Source: Alkaliphilus transvaalensis ATCC 700919 (GTDB lineage: Bacteria > Bacillota > Clostridia > Peptostreptococcales > Natronincolaceae). From it: DNA of 64,000 nucleotides. The notes under the pieces are model-generated. The model was not told where the DNA came from. It saw only the letters and a list, made by a program, of their open reading frames with translations, and ran no database searches. Position 1 is the first letter of the stretch. Every line of letters starts with the position of its first letter. The position numbers and the translations under genes were made by a program. Location: assembly GCF_000621485.1 (NCBI RefSeq), contig NZ_JHYF01000006.1, forward strand, positions 62,001 to 126,000. Reading direction: 5' to 3'. Below are positions 16,607-24,754 of this stretch, piece by piece.

Positions 16607-17417
16607 AAAAAATAAAGGAAGATTAGAGCAACTAAAAGTAGATTGTGAAAAATGCAGTGGTTTATGTTGCACAGCATTGTTCTTCTCAAAAATAGATGGT
16701 TTTCCAGAAAATAAAATAGCAGGTAAACCTTGTACAAAACTACAAAATAATTATCTTTGTAAGATTCATCATGAATTAGAAAAGCGTAATATGAAAGGTT
16801 GTATAGGATATGATTGCTTTGGGGCAGGACAGCATGTAACACAATGCATTTATAATGGTAAGACATGGAAAACATCAAAAGAGCAAGCAAAGGAAATATT
16901 CGATGTTTTTGTGATTGTTTCTCAATTATATCAAATACGTTACTTTTTAGAAGAGTCAAAAATAATAATTCCAGCAAAAGGATTATGGAGTGATATTCAA
17001 AACTTGATTTATGAAAATGAAACCTTATGCAACTCTACTCCACAGACTATCCTTGATATTGACACCGAGAGTTATAGAAACAACGTCAATATCATTTTAA
17101 AGAAAGTCTGCGATTGTATTATAAAGTGCTTTAAGAATAGTGATAATAAGAGGTTAACAGAGTTATTCGGAAAAAATTTTAAAAATAGAGACATGACTGG
17201 ATTAGACTTAAGCATGAAATTATTAATTGCAGCTAATTTTGATAGTTGTATATTTAATGGAACAGTTTTTTTAGGTGCTGATACAAGAGATACTAATTTT
17301 AGTAATGCAGATTTAAGAGAAGCTGTTTTTTTAACACAAGGGCAAATTAATTCTGCTAAAGGAAATCGGAATACAAAACTACCTCCATATTTAGATTATC
17401 CAGTAACGTGGAAATAA
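16593..17417 (+). CDS. Cys-rich N-terminal domain with C-terminal pentapeptide repeats
   Basis: 274 residues, ATG inside the end of the hydrolase gene. Residues 19-85 carry a cluster of cysteines and histidines: CEKCSGLCC, GKPCTKL, YLCKIHHELE, GCIGYDCFGAGQ, TQC, which suggests a zinc or Fe-S site like that of YkgJ-type proteins. Residues ~185-245 hold pentapeptide-type repeats (TGLDLSMKLLIAANFDSCIF, GADTRDTNFSNADLREAVF). This combination occurs in a small set of Firmicutes proteins without known role. It is the last gene of the TetR operon in unit 4, right before repeat R5. Confidence 0.75.
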   Translation: MKIHEKNKGRLEQLKVDCEKCSGLCCTALFFSKIDGFPENKIAGKPCTKLQNNYLCKIHHELEKRNMKGCIGYDCFGAGQHVTQCIYNGKTWKTSKEQAKEIFDVFVIVSQLYQIRYFLEESKIIIPAKGLWSDIQNLIYENETLCNSTPQTILDIDTESYRNNVNIILKKVCDCIIKCFKNSDNKRLTELFGKNFKNRDMTGLDLSMKLLIAANFDSCIFNGTVFLGADTRDTNFSNADLREAVFLTQGQINSAKGNRNTKLPPYLDYPVTWK

Positions 17418-17494
17418 TATTTAAGTAAGTGAAGAAATCTATGAAGGGTACATTTATTCCTGCTCTTTTAATAGGAGAAAGTTACCTCCTTATA

Positions 17495-17536
17495 CCTGTT
17501 ACGGTGCGCCGTACCAAAATAACTGCGGTTTTTTGA
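17495..17536 (+). repeat. attachment-like repeat R5
   Basis: CCTGTTACGGTGCGCCGTAC then CAAAATAACTGCGGTTTTTTGA. The right half is nearly the same as in R1. There is no long left arm as in R2-R4; instead a local ACGG-TGCG-CCGT hairpin lies in the core. Confidence 0.65.
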
Positions 17537-17808
17537 AGATGAGTTAAGGAAATCTTAAAGAGAGAACCATACATATATAAGATAAAGAGTATGAACAAGC
17601 CCACTAATTCTTTAGGAGTAGTGGGTTTGATCGTTTATAAAAAAGGTATTGGAGTAAAGATCTATCTATAATTTACTATATGGTTTAAGTAGTCAATAAA
17701 ATATTTTGTGTTCTTGATAGATTTACTTGTTTTGTTGCGAAATATTAAGTGAAAAGATAAGTATCTAAATGATCTACATGTAGAAATAAAGGTAAAGAAG
17801 GTGAAGCA
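17537..17808. other. intergenic, upstream of the sigma factor gene
   Basis: A stem CCCACTA / TAGTGGG at 17600-17625 without a clear U-run is the only structure seen. No gene. Confidence 0.4.
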
Positions 17809-18375
17809 TTGAAAATAACAGAGCATAATTTTGTTGATGAATTGAAGAAGGGAAACGAGAGGGCTTTAGAGTATGTTATTGACAACCATACTTGGATTAT
17901 TAAAACGGTTTTAAAAAAGCACCTCTATTACCTCATGGACTTTTATGAGGAATGTATGAATGATTGTTTGCTTGCAATTTGGGAAAATATCCATTACTAT
18001 AATCCCCAAAAATCTACCTTTAAAAACTGGGTAGGTGGAATTGCAAAATATAAGTCAATTGACTATATGAGAAAATATTTAAAAAATATGGAAAACAAAA
18101 ATATAGAAGAGATAATTATTGAAGTAGAAGATCAGACCCTTAGAGAAATTTTAGCAGATGAAGTTAGAGAAGAAACAGAGAAAATACTAAGTAATTTATC
18201 GGAACAGGATCAAATAATTTTTAAAAAGTTATATTTACAAGATAAAAATATCGATGAAGTGTCTCAAGATATGGGAATTAGCAAACCGATTCTTTACAAT
18301 AGGGTTTCTAGAGGAAAGAAGAAGCTACGTGATAAGATTAATATGCAGGGAGGGTATAAAGGTGAAGGATACTAA
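17809..18375 (+). CDS. ECF-type RNA polymerase sigma factor
   Basis: 188 residues, TTG start after AAGGTG. Region 2 is seen as ECMNDCLLAIWENIHYYNPQ and STFKNWVGGIAKYKSIDYMR (-10 recognition and core binding); region 4 as LSEQDQIIFKKLYLQDKNID and EVSQDMGISKPILYNRVSRG (-35 recognition). It directs transcription of a small regulon in response to a signal held by its anti-sigma partner. The next gene starts at GTG 18362, overlapping its end by 14 bases, and encodes a DUF4179 membrane protein, the usual partner. Promoter targets cannot be named. Confidence 0.9.
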   Translation: MKITEHNFVDELKKGNERALEYVIDNHTWIIKTVLKKHLYYLMDFYEECMNDCLLAIWENIHYYNPQKSTFKNWVGGIAKYKSIDYMRKYLKNMENKNIEEIIIEVEDQTLREILADEVREETEKILSNLSEQDQIIFKKLYLQDKNIDEVSQDMGISKPILYNRVSRGKKKLRDKINMQGGYKGEGY

Positions 18376-19438
18376 CAATTTATATGAGTTTTTAAATGAA
18401 GTGTATTTTGATATTGACGACTATGAAAAGCAAGACCTTACAGAAATAGAAAAGAAACATTTACGAAATACTATAAAAAATAATCTTAAAAACAGGAGAA
18501 AAAAACACAAGCTTAAAAAATTCGGAAGCATTGCAGTAGCCTTAGTATTAACTATAGGAATTTTTAGTCAAACAAGTTTTGGAAGGGAAGTTTATGCCAG
18601 CACCCAATCAATGATTTCAGAAATATCTTATTCTATTGGTAGAGCGTTAGGTGTCGAAAGAGATGTGGAGATTTATAGCAATGTGGTTAACAAGGTAATA
18701 GAGGATAAAGGTGTAGAGGTAAAATTGACTGATGTCATTATTGATAAAGATGAATTGATTATTTGTACAGTTGTCAATACTAATAGGCCTGTAGAGGGGT
18801 TTAGGTTGGATTATAACATTTTTATTAATGGAAAAAAGATTAGAGTTTGGGGTGGCTCTGGTTCATATGGAGAAGTTGACGATTCTAAAACGATATTTAC
18901 CCAAATTGATTATATTGTTGTTAAAGATATTGATACTACAGAAAATTTAGATATAAAAATTGCATTTAATGAGTTGAATTACTTTACCACTCAAAATGAT
19001 AATGTAGTAGAAGGGAAGGTGAAAGGAAAATGGATATTTGAATTCACAGCAGATGGTAGTGAGTTAATGAAAGATACTCAAGTGATTCCATTAGATTATT
19101 CATTCCAAATAGCTGATCAAACCTACAGTTTAGAAAAATTTAGATACAATCCTGTAAATCAAAAAATAGAAGGAAAAGTACAGGGAAAGCCTAAGGGTTT
19201 TTACCAATTAGATTTAAGAGGGCATGATAATTTAGGAAATGAAATAAACTTTTATTTAAGCAGGCAATCAAATGAAGATTTAGTATTTAAATATGAGAAT
19301 TTATATAAAGACTTTTCTAATGAAATTACATCAATCACCTTAACTCCATATGCTGCAAAATTTCCCGAAGAAAGTGGTAGGTTGAGTAATGATTATGAGC
19401 AAGCTGGAGAAACATTTACAATATTTTTAAATAAATAA
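18362..19438 (+). CDS. DUF4179 domain protein, probable anti-sigma factor
   Basis: 358 residues from GTG 18362, with GGGAGGGT upstream inside the sigma gene. Cytoplasmic N-terminus of ~50 residues that would bind sigma, one membrane segment (~53-72, IAVALVLTIGIFSQTSFG), then an extracellular part with DUF4179 (VEIYSNVVNKVIEDKGVEV, LTDVIIDKDELIICTVV) and a C-terminal beta domain. Overlap with the sigma gene and topology agree with membrane-bound sensing. A strong hairpin follows (19453-19486). Confidence 0.85.
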   Translation: MKDTNNLYEFLNEVYFDIDDYEKQDLTEIEKKHLRNTIKNNLKNRRKKHKLKKFGSIAVALVLTIGIFSQTSFGREVYASTQSMISEISYSIGRALGVERDVEIYSNVVNKVIEDKGVEVKLTDVIIDKDELIICTVVNTNRPVEGFRLDYNIFINGKKIRVWGGSGSYGEVDDSKTIFTQIDYIVVKDIDTTENLDIKIAFNELNYFTTQNDNVVEGKVKGKWIFEFTADGSELMKDTQVIPLDYSFQIADQTYSLEKFRYNPVNQKIEGKVQGKPKGFYQLDLRGHDNLGNEINFYLSRQSNEDLVFKYENLYKDFSNEITSITLTPYAAKFPEESGRLSNDYEQAGETFTIFLNK

Positions 19439-19452
19439 TGATGGATATAATA

Positions 19453-19491
19453 GTAGAAGTGCTGGGGAAGGTCTCAGCACTTCTACTTATT
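19453..19491. terminator. terminator between the anti-sigma gene and the serine hydrolase
   Basis: 12-bp stem GTAGAAGTGCTG / CAGCACTTCTAC then TTATTTTT. Confidence 0.85.
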
Positions 19492-19572
19492 TTTGCTATA
19501 TATAAGCTTTCTTTTAGGATGAAACCAATTTTGCTGGTATGATTGGCCCAAGCTCTTTGAATCCACAAAATC

Positions 19573-20646
19573 CTATGAAAAAAATTCAATTTTGGTTGGC
19601 CAGTTATATTCGGTACTTATCGCACGCATTATTTCGCCTACCAGTGAATTGTGTTGTGGTTTACCTGGTTCAGAATTAATCATAACTACTGCAGCTTTTC
19701 CGCTAACAGGCAAAGCTGCCAGCATGCATTGAAAACCAACACCCCATCCTTGGGAAGTGATTTGGATGTATTCACTAGTTTTAGTAATAAATACGCCTAA
19801 ACCTGCGTCCTCAAAGTTTCCCTGAGGGCTTATCAAGTTTTCCATTACCTGTTTATTAATTCCTAATTTACTATTGCCACCAAGTCCAAGGATTACTTCT
19901 AAAATTAACTTGCAAAGGTCTGTGGGGGTGGTTAAAAAGCCAGCAGCTGCTAGATACGGATATATAGTTTTATTAACTTCAATTGCCTTACCATTCTTAT
20001 CATGACCTCTTGCCAGTGTAAATTTAGTTTTATTATCGGGTGGATACATAAATAAACTGTTATGCATTTCTAAAGACTCTAGTACCAGTGCATTCATTAG
20101 TTCTGAAAATGGTTTTTCCATTACATCAACAAGGAGCTGCTCTATTATGCAAAAGCCTGCATCAGAATACTCGAAATTACTACCTGGCTTGTATTTTACT
20201 TCTACTTTGCTTGAGTGATAGCTTGTCTTACCGTCCAAGATATCGATTAGCTGTGGATAGCCTTCTAGAGGGTTATATGGAGCAAAGCTTCCTTCTTTAT
20301 CTCTAATTCCACCTTGATGGCTTAATAATAGTCGTAATGTAACTTTTCTCTCTTCTACAAAACTATTAGGGTATATTTTCCAACTTCTTAGTCTATTGTT
20401 TATGTCCTCATCTAAGTGGAGGATACCCAAACTAACGAGCCGGAGTACTGCTAGGGTAGTCACAAATTTACTCATGGAACAAGCATGAAACAAGCTATCT
20501 ACATTAACTTTATCACTGGAATTTGAATCTAATACCCCATAAGCCCTACTTAATACGATCTGTCCTTGATCTATAACGCTGAAGCTTACTCCAGGCACTT
20601 TAGATTCTTTCATTCTATCAATGATATTCAGATTTTTAAAAATCAA
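19573..20646 (-). CDS. serine hydrolase, beta-lactamase class C family
   Basis: 357 residues on the minus strand; AGGGAGGT precedes the ATG. Catalytic SMSK (Ser-x-x-Lys) in FHACSMSKFVTTLAVLRL, then the YSD element in SNFEYSDAGF standing for the Tyr-x-Asn motif, and SQGWGVGF near the C-terminus in the place of the third motif. No signal peptide, so likely cytoplasmic. Relatives include esterases and D-aminopeptidases; true beta-lactamase activity is not suggested because the protein lacks a leader. It is the first minus-strand gene in the island, convergent with the anti-sigma gene. Confidence 0.9.
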   Translation of the reverse strand: MIFKNLNIIDRMKESKVPGVSFSVIDQGQIVLSRAYGVLDSNSSDKVNVDSLFHACSMSKFVTTLAVLRLVSLGILHLDEDINNRLRSWKIYPNSFVEERKVTLRLLLSHQGGIRDKEGSFAPYNPLEGYPQLIDILDGKTSYHSSKVEVKYKPGSNFEYSDAGFCIIEQLLVDVMEKPFSELMNALVLESLEMHNSLFMYPPDNKTKFTLARGHDKNGKAIEVNKTIYPYLAAAGFLTTPTDLCKLILEVILGLGGNSKLGINKQVMENLISPQGNFEDAGLGVFITKTSEYIQITSQGWGVGFQCMLAALPVSGKAAVVMINSEPGKPQHNSLVGEIMRAISTEYNWPTKIEFFS

Positions 20647-20892
20647 CTTTAATACCTCCCTATGTTTTAATTTATTTAATTTTACTATAGTTCTTTGAGA
20701 TACTTTTAATAGATTTTGCTATAAACTGGATTTGCTTTGAGGGAGTTCACCCCATAAAATTTTAAGAGAGATAATCGTGTTATAGCATGTGGAAATCTGG
20801 TCTCATTTTCATTTATGAAATAAGAATGGGGTTTTATGTAACATATAGAGCTGATAAAATTATATTTAGAAAAAAAGATTGGAGGAATAATT

Positions 20893-20919
20893 ATGACAAT
20901 AGATATCTTTAATGCATAG
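20893..20919 (+). CDS. attenuator leader peptide upstream of the DUF1062 gene
   Basis: Eight-residue ORF MTIDIFNA with GGAGG 7 bases upstream. The stop TAG overlaps the hairpin arm that follows. An almost identical arrangement (MREYIFYA) is found at 21719-21745, so selection on this mini-ORF is likely. Confidence 0.55.
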   Translation: MTIDIFNA

Positions 20920-20998
20920 CAGAGGCTATTGCATTATAGTAAAAAAATATAGTGAAATAGCCTTTGCAAGTCCTAAAAAATAATTAAATGACTAGGAG
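20919..20998 (+). promoter_or_regulatory. translational attenuator, copy 1
   Basis: Arm GCAGAGGCTATT (20919-20930) pairs with AATAGCCTTTGC (20956-20967), 12 bp with one G-U. Downstream TCCTA (20970-20974) can pair with TAGGA of the ribosome site at 20993-20998. Leader peptide plus hairpin plus hidden ribosome site is the layout of erm/cat-type translational attenuators. Confidence 0.6.
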
Positions 20999-21005
20999 GA
21001 GCAAA

Positions 21006-21626
21006 ATGAGCTATTTAAATAAATATCAATGGGAAATAGTCCCCGAAAACTTACCAATAGTAAAAAGAAGTTGTCCTAAATGTACTGAAAAAACCAACTA
21101 TATAAGCAGTGAAAAATTTAGAATAAATGCAAATAAAAATACCATTGATATTTGGTTAATTTATAAATGTGAAAAATGTAAATCAACTTGGAACATGACG
21201 ATCTATGAAAGAATAAAGCCTTGTAATATTAGTAAAGATGAATATGAAAAATTTCTTTCCAATGACAGCGAATTAGCCAGAGAATATGCTTTTAATTCAA
21301 GTATATATAGTAAGAATAAAGCTGAAGTTATTCTAGATAATATAAATTATAGAGTAGTTCAAAGAAAATTAGAAGCATGCTATATAAGAGAAAATGAACA
21401 GCTTGTTGTTGAAGTTGTTTGCAAGTATCCAATAGAATTGAGACTAGATAAGCTTTTAAGTGATGTATTTGGAATTTCAAGGAGCAAAACAAAAGGCATG
21501 CTAAAAGAAGAAGTAGTCTTTATTAAAGATAATAAAAATACATCAAACATAAAAGTAAGAGATGGAATGGAGATACATGTTTTAACGGCAGCAGGTAAGA
21601 TTGAAATAACAGAGAATATAGTATGA
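21006..21626 (+). CDS. DUF1062 domain protein
   Basis: 206 residues from ATG 21006, chosen for AGGAGG at 20995-21000. An N-terminal zinc-ribbon-like part has CPKC and CEKCKSTWN (about 50 residues apart). The middle is helical and the C-terminal ~60 residues (ELRLDKLLSDVFGISRSKTK, VRDGMEIHV) look like an S4-type RNA-binding domain. DUF1062 proteins have no established role. Control by a leader attenuator suggests that expression responds to something that stalls ribosomes. The CD3324-like gene that follows has the same leader. Confidence 0.82.
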   Translation: MSYLNKYQWEIVPENLPIVKRSCPKCTEKTNYISSEKFRINANKNTIDIWLIYKCEKCKSTWNMTIYERIKPCNISKDEYEKFLSNDSELAREYAFNSSIYSKNKAEVILDNINYRVVQRKLEACYIRENEQLVVEVVCKYPIELRLDKLLSDVFGISRSKTKGMLKEEVVFIKDNKNTSNIKVRDGMEIHVLTAAGKIEITENIV

Positions 21627-21718
21627 GCCACTATATATGAACAGTAAGTGGCTGTTGTAATTATATACTAGATTTGATAAAATTTTTATAAGTGTAGTTA
21701 AGAAAGGAGCATAATTTT

Positions 21719-21745
21719 ATGAGAGAATACATTTTCTATGCATAG
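21719..21745 (+). CDS. attenuator leader peptide upstream of the CD3324-like gene
   Basis: Eight-residue ORF MREYIFYA, with AAAGGAG nine bases upstream. It ends at the same GCATAG as copy 1, in the same position relative to the hairpin. Confidence 0.55.
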   Translation: MREYIFYA

Positions 21746-21827
21746 CAGAGGCTATTGCATAAGGGTGGTAAATAGTATCATATAACAAATAGCCTTTGCT
21801 AATCCTAAAATAAAATTATATTTAGGA
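21745..21827 (+). promoter_or_regulatory. translational attenuator, copy 2
   Basis: Arms GCAGAGGCTATT (21745-21756) and AATAGCCTTTGC (21788-21799) are identical to copy 1. TCCTAAAATA (21803-21812) can pair with TATTTAGGA that includes the ribosome site at 21823-21827, a longer block than in copy 1. Confidence 0.6.
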
Positions 21828-21836
21828 GGAGCATAA

Positions 21837-22130
21837 ATGAGCTATACAAACGCAAGGGATATCTTCCCAAATGAGGTATTAAAAATAATTCAAAACTACG
21901 TGGATGGTGAATTTATCTATATACCGAAGAAAGAAGAAAATAAAATTGCATGGGGTAAACTTACCAATAGCAAGAAAGAAATTTTCAAAAGGAATACTAA
22001 TATATATGAAGATTATTTAAGCGGAATGTGCACACAATCTCTTTCAGAGAAGTATTATTTGTCACGTAAAAGTATACAACGGATTATTTCAGAAAAGAGA
22101 AAATGCCATAACATAGAATGTGCTACCTAA
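21837..22130 (+). CDS. CD3324 family protein, small HTH protein
   Basis: 97 residues, ATG 21837 after TAGGAGGAGC. N-terminus MSYTNARDIFPNEVLKIIQN then GEFIYIPKK is typical of the CD3324-type family; the C-terminal half (YEDYLSGMCTQSLSEKYYLS, RKSIQRIISEKR) is a helix-turn-helix of Mor-activator type. It may bind DNA or RNA. Like the DUF1062 gene it has a duplicated attenuator leader, so both probably respond to the same signal. A terminator overlaps its stop. Confidence 0.8.
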   Translation: MSYTNARDIFPNEVLKIIQNYVDGEFIYIPKKEENKIAWGKLTNSKKEIFKRNTNIYEDYLSGMCTQSLSEKYYLSRKSIQRIISEKRKCHNIECAT

Positions 22131-22150
22131 ATTGGTTTAGGTGGCTTTTT
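22122..22150 (+). terminator. terminator after the CD3324-like gene
   Basis: Stem GCTACCTAAA / TTTAGGTGGC with a TTGG loop, then TTTTTT; begins before the stop codon. Confidence 0.85.
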
Positions 22151-22161
22151 TGTAGGACTAC

Positions 22162-22205
22162 ATCATGCCAGTAACATAAAATATCATAAGTAGATGTCGT
22201 TTTTG
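22162..22205 (+). repeat. possible degenerate seventh attachment-like site
   Basis: GTAACATAAAATATCATAAG then TAGATGTCGTTTTT (22171-22204). ATATCATAAGT plus GATGTCGTTTTT matches the right half of R3 and R6 with one insertion, and CATC to the left pairs with GATG. Weak; may be chance in AT-rich DNA. Confidence 0.3.
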
Positions 22206-22411
22206 CATTGACTACACTATAAAATTCATACTTTATCATATCGATAAAGGAGTGATATTTATAGTGAGTAATGGGAATAAATAATTTATAAGTAGAAATA
22301 AATCTAGACTAGGCAGTAAAGAGAAAATGTTTCTGCTAATGCCCTGTATAGGAAAAAAGAATGGTTGCAGGGGTGTATAAGAACTGAGATTTATTTAAAG
22401 TATAATTAGGA

Positions 22412-22440
22412 TTGACAATAATAAATAATACATATATAAT
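22412..22440 (+). promoter_or_regulatory. sigma-A-type promoter of the Rrf2 gene
   Basis: TTGACA at 22412-22417, 17-base spacer, TATAAT at 22435-22440, 45 bases before the start codon. Confidence 0.8.
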
Positions 22441-22485
22441 TGCAGATAATAACAGTCTATAATATCTTTGTAAGGAGGCTACATT

Positions 22486-22902
22486 TTGAAATATACGAAG
22501 GCTACAAATTATGCACTGCACACCATGGCCTATATGATTAAAAATAATGAAAACAGTAATTTTAGCTTACAAACATTATCAAACCACTTCAATATATCTG
22601 CCACATATCTTTCAAAAATTTTAACACAGCTAGTAAAGGCAGATTTAATTCAATCAACTCCAGGTGTAAAAGGTGGATATATTTTACGTAAAAAGGTAGA
22701 GGACATTTCATTTATGGATGTGATTAAGGCAACTGAAGGAACAGGAGCGTTATTTAGTTGTGAATTACATGAAGAGGAAAGCAAGTGTCAAATCTTTAAA
22801 GTAATGAAAGAAGCAGAAAATGTAATGGAGACGTATCTGCAGAATAAAAAGATTTATGAATTAGTCCAAAATACGGTAAACAATAGAATATGCAAGGAAT
22901 AG
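22486..22902 (+). CDS. Rrf2-family transcriptional regulator
   Basis: 138 residues, TTG start with AAGGAGG upstream. Starts MKYTKATNYALHTMAYMIKN, with winged helix SLQTLSNHFNISATYLSKIL and wing GVKGGYILRK. The C-terminal region contains FSCELHEEESKCQIF with two cysteines; IscR and NsrR have three, so cluster binding would need another ligand or the protein may be redox or metabolite responsive. It is followed after 135 bases by a methyltransferase gene that it may control. Confidence 0.9.
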   Translation: MKYTKATNYALHTMAYMIKNNENSNFSLQTLSNHFNISATYLSKILTQLVKADLIQSTPGVKGGYILRKKVEDISFMDVIKATEGTGALFSCELHEEESKCQIFKVMKEAENVMETYLQNKKIYELVQNTVNNRICKE

Positions 22903-23037
22903 CCCCTTTACATATTCAGTTATAGTATAAGTCTTCTTTTATACTTTAATTATGGATAAAATATACCTACAATAAAAACGATATAAAAGAAGGATATATA
23001 ATAAAGTTAAAGAAATCTATTATAAGGAGATAATTGT

Positions 23038-23664
23038 ATGACAGAATTCTGGGAACATAGTTTTATAGAAAAACAAACAATGTGGGGATTCGCCCCTTCA
23101 GATTCCGCAATTATGACAAAAGACTTTTTTCTTGAAAATAAGGTTAAGGAAGTATTAATACCAGGCATTGGATATGGTAGAAATGCAAAGGTATTTATTG
23201 AGAACGGAATTAATGTTACGGGTATTGAAATTTCAAAAACGGCCATTGAGTTGGCAAGAAAAAACGGGCTTGATGATATTAATATTTATCATGGTTCAGT
23301 AACTGATATGCCCTTTGACAGCAAACTTTATGACGGAATATTTTGCTATGCATTAATCCACTTATTGAATAATCATGAGAGAAAAAAATTTATAAAAGCT
23401 TGTTATGATCAATTAAAACCAAACGGATATATGATTTTTACAACTATTTCAAAAAAAGCTCCAATGTTTGGTCAGGGAAAGCAACTGAGCAGAGATCGGT
23501 TTGAGAGGATAAAAGGGGTAAAAATCTTCTTTTATGATCCAGATTCAATAAAGAAAGAATTTGGAGATTATGGACTGATAGAAGTTTCCGAAATCAATGA
23601 GATAGATAGTAAAATAGAAAATAAGTCTCCATTAAACTTTATGGTTATTAAATGCAAAAAGTGA
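23038..23664 (+). CDS. class I SAM-dependent methyltransferase, TPMT/tellurite-resistance-like
   Basis: 208 residues, ATG after AAGGAG. The N-terminus EFWEHSFIEKQTMWGFAPSD is typical of the thiopurine/tellurite-type methyltransferases; motif I is LIPGIGYGRNAKVF, motif II TGIEISKTAIELA, and LKPNGYMIFTT follows. Such enzymes methylate thiol, halide or metalloid compounds. The Rrf2 regulator upstream fits a detoxification role, but this is an inference. Codon use is AT-rich like the rest of the island. Confidence 0.85.
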   Translation: MTEFWEHSFIEKQTMWGFAPSDSAIMTKDFFLENKVKEVLIPGIGYGRNAKVFIENGINVTGIEISKTAIELARKNGLDDINIYHGSVTDMPFDSKLYDGIFCYALIHLLNNHERKKFIKACYDQLKPNGYMIFTTISKKAPMFGQGKQLSRDRFERIKGVKIFFYDPDSIKKEFGDYGLIEVSEINEIDSKIENKSPLNFMVIKCKK

Positions 23665-23830
23665 ATTTTGCATAATTGGTATACTTTAGAACAAAATAAA
23701 AGGGACAAGGAGACAGTCTATTGCAGTAAGGTAGTTTAAACAAAATTATAGAAATACTTTTCTATATATTTTTTAAGATTCTGTAGGTGGTATCTACCAT
23801 AAATAAATAAGTGCATAAGGAGATAGAACC

Positions 23831-24577
23831 ATGATAGAAAAACAAATAGAGAGATACTGGAGTAGACGTTCTGAAGGTTATAGTGCATCCATTCAAGGTC
23901 AAATAAACAGTCCTGTAAAAGGAGCTTGGCAAGAACTAATTAAAAAATATGGGGGAGAAGATAAAACTTGCAAAGCGCTAGACGTGGGGGTAGGACCTGG
24001 TTTTTTCTCTATTCTAATGGGTGAACTAGGTTATCAGGTTACTGGGGTTGATGTAAGTGAAGATATGTTGGTGGAAGCTAAAAGAAATATGGAGAATGCA
24101 GGCGTAGAGGGAAAATTTATAAAGGGAGAGGCCCATCAAGTAAATATGCCTAATGACAGTCTAGATCTTATTGTAAGCAGGAACGTGGTATGGACCTTAA
24201 CTAAGCCAGAAGAAACCTATAGAGAGTGGTATCGTTTACTAAAGCCTGGGGGTAAAGTATTGGTATTTGATGCAAACTGGTACCTTCGTTTATCTAACCC
24301 AGAGCTTCAAAAGCAATATATACATTATCGTCAATTAGCTATAGAACATGGGATGGTTGAAGAGATATCTCCAGAAAGAGAAAAAGAGAGTGAAGACATA
24401 GGAAGAAACTTGCCACTAACTTATCGAAAAAGGCCAGACTGGGACAAGGAAATATTATCCCAGCTAGGATTTAAGGAGATTATAGTAGAGGAGAATATCA
24501 ATGAATTAATATATAACGATATACAAAAAATCCTCTACACACCGAATCCTGTGTTTGTTGTCTGTGCCATTAAATAA
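23831..24577 (+). CDS. class I SAM-dependent methyltransferase
   Basis: 248 residues, ATG after AAGGAG. Motif I ALDVGVGPGFFSILM (~residue 52), motif II VTGVDVSEDMLVEA, motif III VNMPNDSLDLIVSRNVVWTL and LLKPGGKVLVFDANWYLR. The C-terminal part (IGRNLPLTYRKRPDWDKEIL) is like methyltransferases found beside clostridial metal-uptake ABC transporters, but no transporter is here. Substrate unknown. It has its own ribosome site and stands between the Rrf2 pair and the tryptophanase region. Confidence 0.85.
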   Translation: MIEKQIERYWSRRSEGYSASIQGQINSPVKGAWQELIKKYGGEDKTCKALDVGVGPGFFSILMGELGYQVTGVDVSEDMLVEAKRNMENAGVEGKFIKGEAHQVNMPNDSLDLIVSRNVVWTLTKPEETYREWYRLLKPGGKVLVFDANWYLRLSNPELQKQYIHYRQLAIEHGMVEEISPEREKESEDIGRNLPLTYRKRPDWDKEILSQLGFKEIIVEENINELIYNDIQKILYTPNPVFVVCAIK

Positions 24578-24754
24578 AGCAAATTTATGGAATCAATTAC
24601 TGTGGTAAGGGTGGGACCGTAATTTCTTTAAAAAAATATACCTTAAAAGCTAAAAAGTATGGAAAAGTTTAAGGTGTTTATATAGGACATTATATTAGAA
24701 GTTGGTGAAAACAAGATAAAAACATAATGGCTTGTGTAGGTGAGGATAGGAATA

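Noticed and set aside
21745-21799. tRNA or T-box element in the DUF1062/CD3324 leaders
   Set aside because: No T-box GGGTGGNACCGCG or tRNA arms; the structure is a simple hairpin next to a leader peptide.
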